NCBI GenBank assembly: GCA_963850345.1
Contig: CAWKKW010000002.1
Span: forward strand, 558,001-622,000
Length of the DNA: 64,000 nt
Source: CAWKKW01 sp963850345
Lineage (GTDB): Bacteria > Acidobacteriota > Terriglobia > Terriglobales > Acidobacteriaceae
Direction of reading: 5' to 3'
Shown: positions 62,300-64,000 of the stretch, in pieces
Layout of the letters: the number at the start of each line of letters is the position of its first letter
Numbering within the stretch: the stretch's first letter is position 1
Translations under genes and position numbers: made by a program
Notes under the pieces: model-generated
The model's input: the letters and a program-made list of their open reading frames with translations, nothing else
Database searches by the model: none
Told to the model about the DNA's origin: nothing

Positions 62300-63724
62300 A
62301 TGAAGAACCGCGCTTACGTCATCGGATCGGGACCGAACGGGCTGTCTGCAGCCATCGTACTAGCGCAGGCCGGATTGGCGGTCGAGGTCTTTGAGGCCGA
62401 GGCTGTGCCCGGCGGCGCAGCGCGAACCTTGCCCCTGACGCTGCCCGGTTTCCTGCACGACTTCGGTTCGGCCGTGATGCCGATGGCGGCGGGGTCGCCC
62501 TTCTTCCGCAGTCTCCCGCTGGCTGCGCACGGCTTGGAATGGATTCACGGAGACGCACCGCTGGCACATCCGCTCGACGATGGAACAGCTGTGATCCTCG
62601 AGCGCGAGCTGGCGGCGGTCAAGCAAGCATTCGGGGAAGACGGCCTCGCCTGGGAGAGCCTCACGCAATCTGTCGTGGCTCATTGGGATGAGTTCGCGAA
62701 AGACAGCATGGGCCCGATGATTCGAATTCCGAATCATCCTTTTCGCATGGCGGGTTTTGGAAGGAGCGCCGTGCAACCGGCCAAGATGCTCGCCGCAAGC
62801 TTTAAGACCACGCGAGTGCGAGCACTGTTTGCAGGTTTGGCGGGGCATTCCTTTTTGAGCTTCGATCGCCCGCTGAGTTCGGCCGCCGGATTAGTTCTCG
62901 GAGCAGCAGCCCATGCGGTCGGCTGGCCTGTGCCGCGAGGTGGATCCGGGGCCATCTCGCATTCGCTTCTCAGTTATTTTCAAAGCCTGGGCGGCATCGT
63001 TCATACCTCTCAAAGAATGGACGCTGCGCTGTTCCGCGAATCGCGCGGAGGCACTACGTTAACGCTGTTTGACACCACTCCTGCACAGATGATCTCCGTC
63101 GCTGGAGACCACCTTTCGCGGGCATACCGGCGCGGGCTAAGTCGATTCGCGCAGGGGCCGGGGTCGTTCAAGATCGATTACGCATTGTCGGAGCCGGTGC
63201 CTTGGCGAGCGCGAGAGTGTCTCCGCGCAATCACCGTGCATCTCGGTGGAACGTTTGAAGAGGTGGCCGCTTCAGAATATGCGGTCGCACAGGGCCGACA
63301 TCCTGAGAAGCCGTTCGTGTTGGTGGCGCAGCCGACGCTGTTTGACGCCAGCCGCGCACCTGAGGGCAAGCATGTCCTCTGGGCGTATTGCCATGTACCA
63401 AACGGATCCACGTTCGATATGACAGAGCGTTTAGAGAAACAGATCGAACGGTTTGCGCCGGGATTTCGAGACTGCGTTCTCGCGCGCAGCATCTCCACTC
63501 CCGCGGTACTCCAATCCATGAACGCAAACCTGGTGGGTGGGGACATCAGTGGAGGAGCGTTCACCGTGCGGCAGTTTCTCTTTCGCCCCACCGCCCTCAC
63601 CTACGCCACCGGCAATCCAAATTTGTACATCTGTTCCGCATCGACTCCACCCGGTGGGGGCGTTCACGGCATGTGCGGCTTCCACGCAGCAAGCCTGGCT
63701 CTTCGCCGAATGCCGAGGACGTAA
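62300..63724 (+). CDS. FAD-dependent oxidoreductase, phytoene-desaturase-like
   Basis: Protein of 474 residues with an N-terminal FAD-binding Rossmann motif (AYVIGSGPNGLSAAIVLAQA, then VEVFEAEAVPGGAART) and a C-terminal FAD contact (LYICSASTPPGGGVHGMCGF). The central WPVPRGGSGAISHSLLSYF is characteristic of the CrtI/amine-oxidase clan. It could act on carotenoids or other isoprenoids, or be a PYROXD2-like protein. Probably translated from the same transcript as the LMF gene. No other carotenoid genes lie in the window, so the pathway is open. Confidence 0.87.
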   Translation: MKNRAYVIGSGPNGLSAAIVLAQAGLAVEVFEAEAVPGGAARTLPLTLPGFLHDFGSAVMPMAAGSPFFRSLPLAAHGLEWIHGDAPLAHPLDDGTAVILERELAAVKQAFGEDGLAWESLTQSVVAHWDEFAKDSMGPMIRIPNHPFRMAGFGRSAVQPAKMLAASFKTTRVRALFAGLAGHSFLSFDRPLSSAAGLVLGAAAHAVGWPVPRGGSGAISHSLLSYFQSLGGIVHTSQRMDAALFRESRGGTTLTLFDTTPAQMISVAGDHLSRAYRRGLSRFAQGPGSFKIDYALSEPVPWRARECLRAITVHLGGTFEEVAASEYAVAQGRHPEKPFVLVAQPTLFDASRAPEGKHVLWAYCHVPNGSTFDMTERLEKQIERFAPGFRDCVLARSISTPAVLQSMNANLVGGDISGGAFTVRQFLFRPTALTYATGNPNLYICSASTPPGGGVHGMCGFHAASLALRRMPRT

Positions 63725-63768
63725 GTTCGCCTCTTCAACTAATGAGACAACTCACGTTCTGCTTGCAC

Positions 63769-64000
63769 TTAATCCTGACGAAGAGCCTTGGCTGGATCGG
63801 CCGAAGCGGCCCGGTGTGCAGGCAGCGCGCAGGCTACGCTAGTAACAGCGAGCATGACGAAGATGACCTGCACCAGTACGAGTGGATCGCGTGAGTTAGC
63901 CTGAACCCAATGCGTGAGCACTCGGTTCAGCGCCAGGCTACTCACTACGCCAAATACCGCTCCGATGGCCACCATGAATCCCGCGGACCTGATCGCGAGG
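63769..64000 (-). CDS. C-terminus of an FtsX/MacB-type ABC permease (partial)
   Basis: The minus-strand frame is open from the window edge to the stop at 63769 and encodes two membrane helices (VAIGAVFGVVSSLALNRVL, VLVQVIFVMLAVTSVACALP) followed by AHRAASADPAKALRQD. The ending ADPxxALRxD is the usual C-terminal signature of MacB-like and acidobacterial ADOP permeases. The rest lies beyond the window. Confidence 0.85.
   Translation of the reverse strand, partial: LAIRSAGFMVAIGAVFGVVSSLALNRVLTHWVQANSRDPLVLVQVIFVMLAVTSVACALPAHRAASADPAKALRQD

Noticed and set aside
1..64000. CRISPR array
   Set aside because: No regularly spaced direct repeats were noticed and no cas gene is present.

Overview
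The window looks like the chromosome of a soil Acidobacteriota (Terriglobales-like) bacterium. This is an inference from content: GC-rich coding DNA, two Oar-like TonB-dependent receptors with an N-terminal carboxypeptidase-regulatory domain, a GWxTD protein, a quinoprotein/cytochrome c/multicopper oxidase cluster, many secreted sugar and phosphoester hydrolases, and PQQ-propeller proteins. No rRNA, CRISPR array or intact transposase was seen.

Region 1 (0-9 kb) is a tight operon: FHA protein, 32-residue membrane peptide, PP2C phosphatase with an outside beta-helix, Ser/Thr kinase, a RodA(SEDS)-PBP transpeptidase fusion, and a second FHA protein. It has the same parts list as the actinobacterial fhaA/fhaB-pstP-rodA-pbpA-pknB cluster, but RodA and PbpA are one polypeptide and the sensor domains are exchanged. 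It probably couples phospho-signalling to peptidoglycan synthesis.

Region 2 (9-24 kb) is mostly core genome: a GH13-like enzyme, a secreted propeller, an XRE/S24-like regulator, a Crp/Fnr regulator, tRNA-Arg(ACG), a TlpA thioredoxin, a GT2 glycosyltransferase, two tandem PTPS-type pterin synthases with folE, truB, a tesA-like esterase divergent from a ybbA/ybbP-type ABC pair, and tRNA-Gln(CTG). Region 3 (24-31.4 kb) holds a TonB receptor, a CehA/McbA-type PHP hydrolase, a PLC-like phosphodiesterase and an alpha/beta hydrolase.

Region 4 (31.5-38.6 kb) is eroded. It contains remnants of a GH3 beta-glucosidase, a PQQ/DUF11 protein with a locally inverted piece, a plasmid-type ParB, an SDR, an ECF sigma factor and a chemotaxis receptor. 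Set among them is an apparently intact three-gene polysaccharide-export module (Wza-like, beta-barrel, GumC-like coiled coil).

Region 5 (38.6-50.8 kb) has an APC permease, a minus-strand GWxTD-amidase-GH36 operon, a divergent second TonB receptor and an outer-membrane porin-like protein. Region 6 (50.8-55.2 kb) is a deoxysugar or sugar-acid catabolic module: SDR, FAH-family enzyme, DMT sugar permease, a putative 31-residue membrane peptide, and a divergent PfkB kinase. Region 7 (55.2-60.4 kb) is a minus-strand periplasmic oxidation operon: ThuA, multicopper oxidase, three-haem cytochrome c, PQQ dehydrogenase. The window ends with an LMF-family membrane protein, a phytoene-desaturase-like FAD enzyme, and the C-terminus of an FtsX-type permease.
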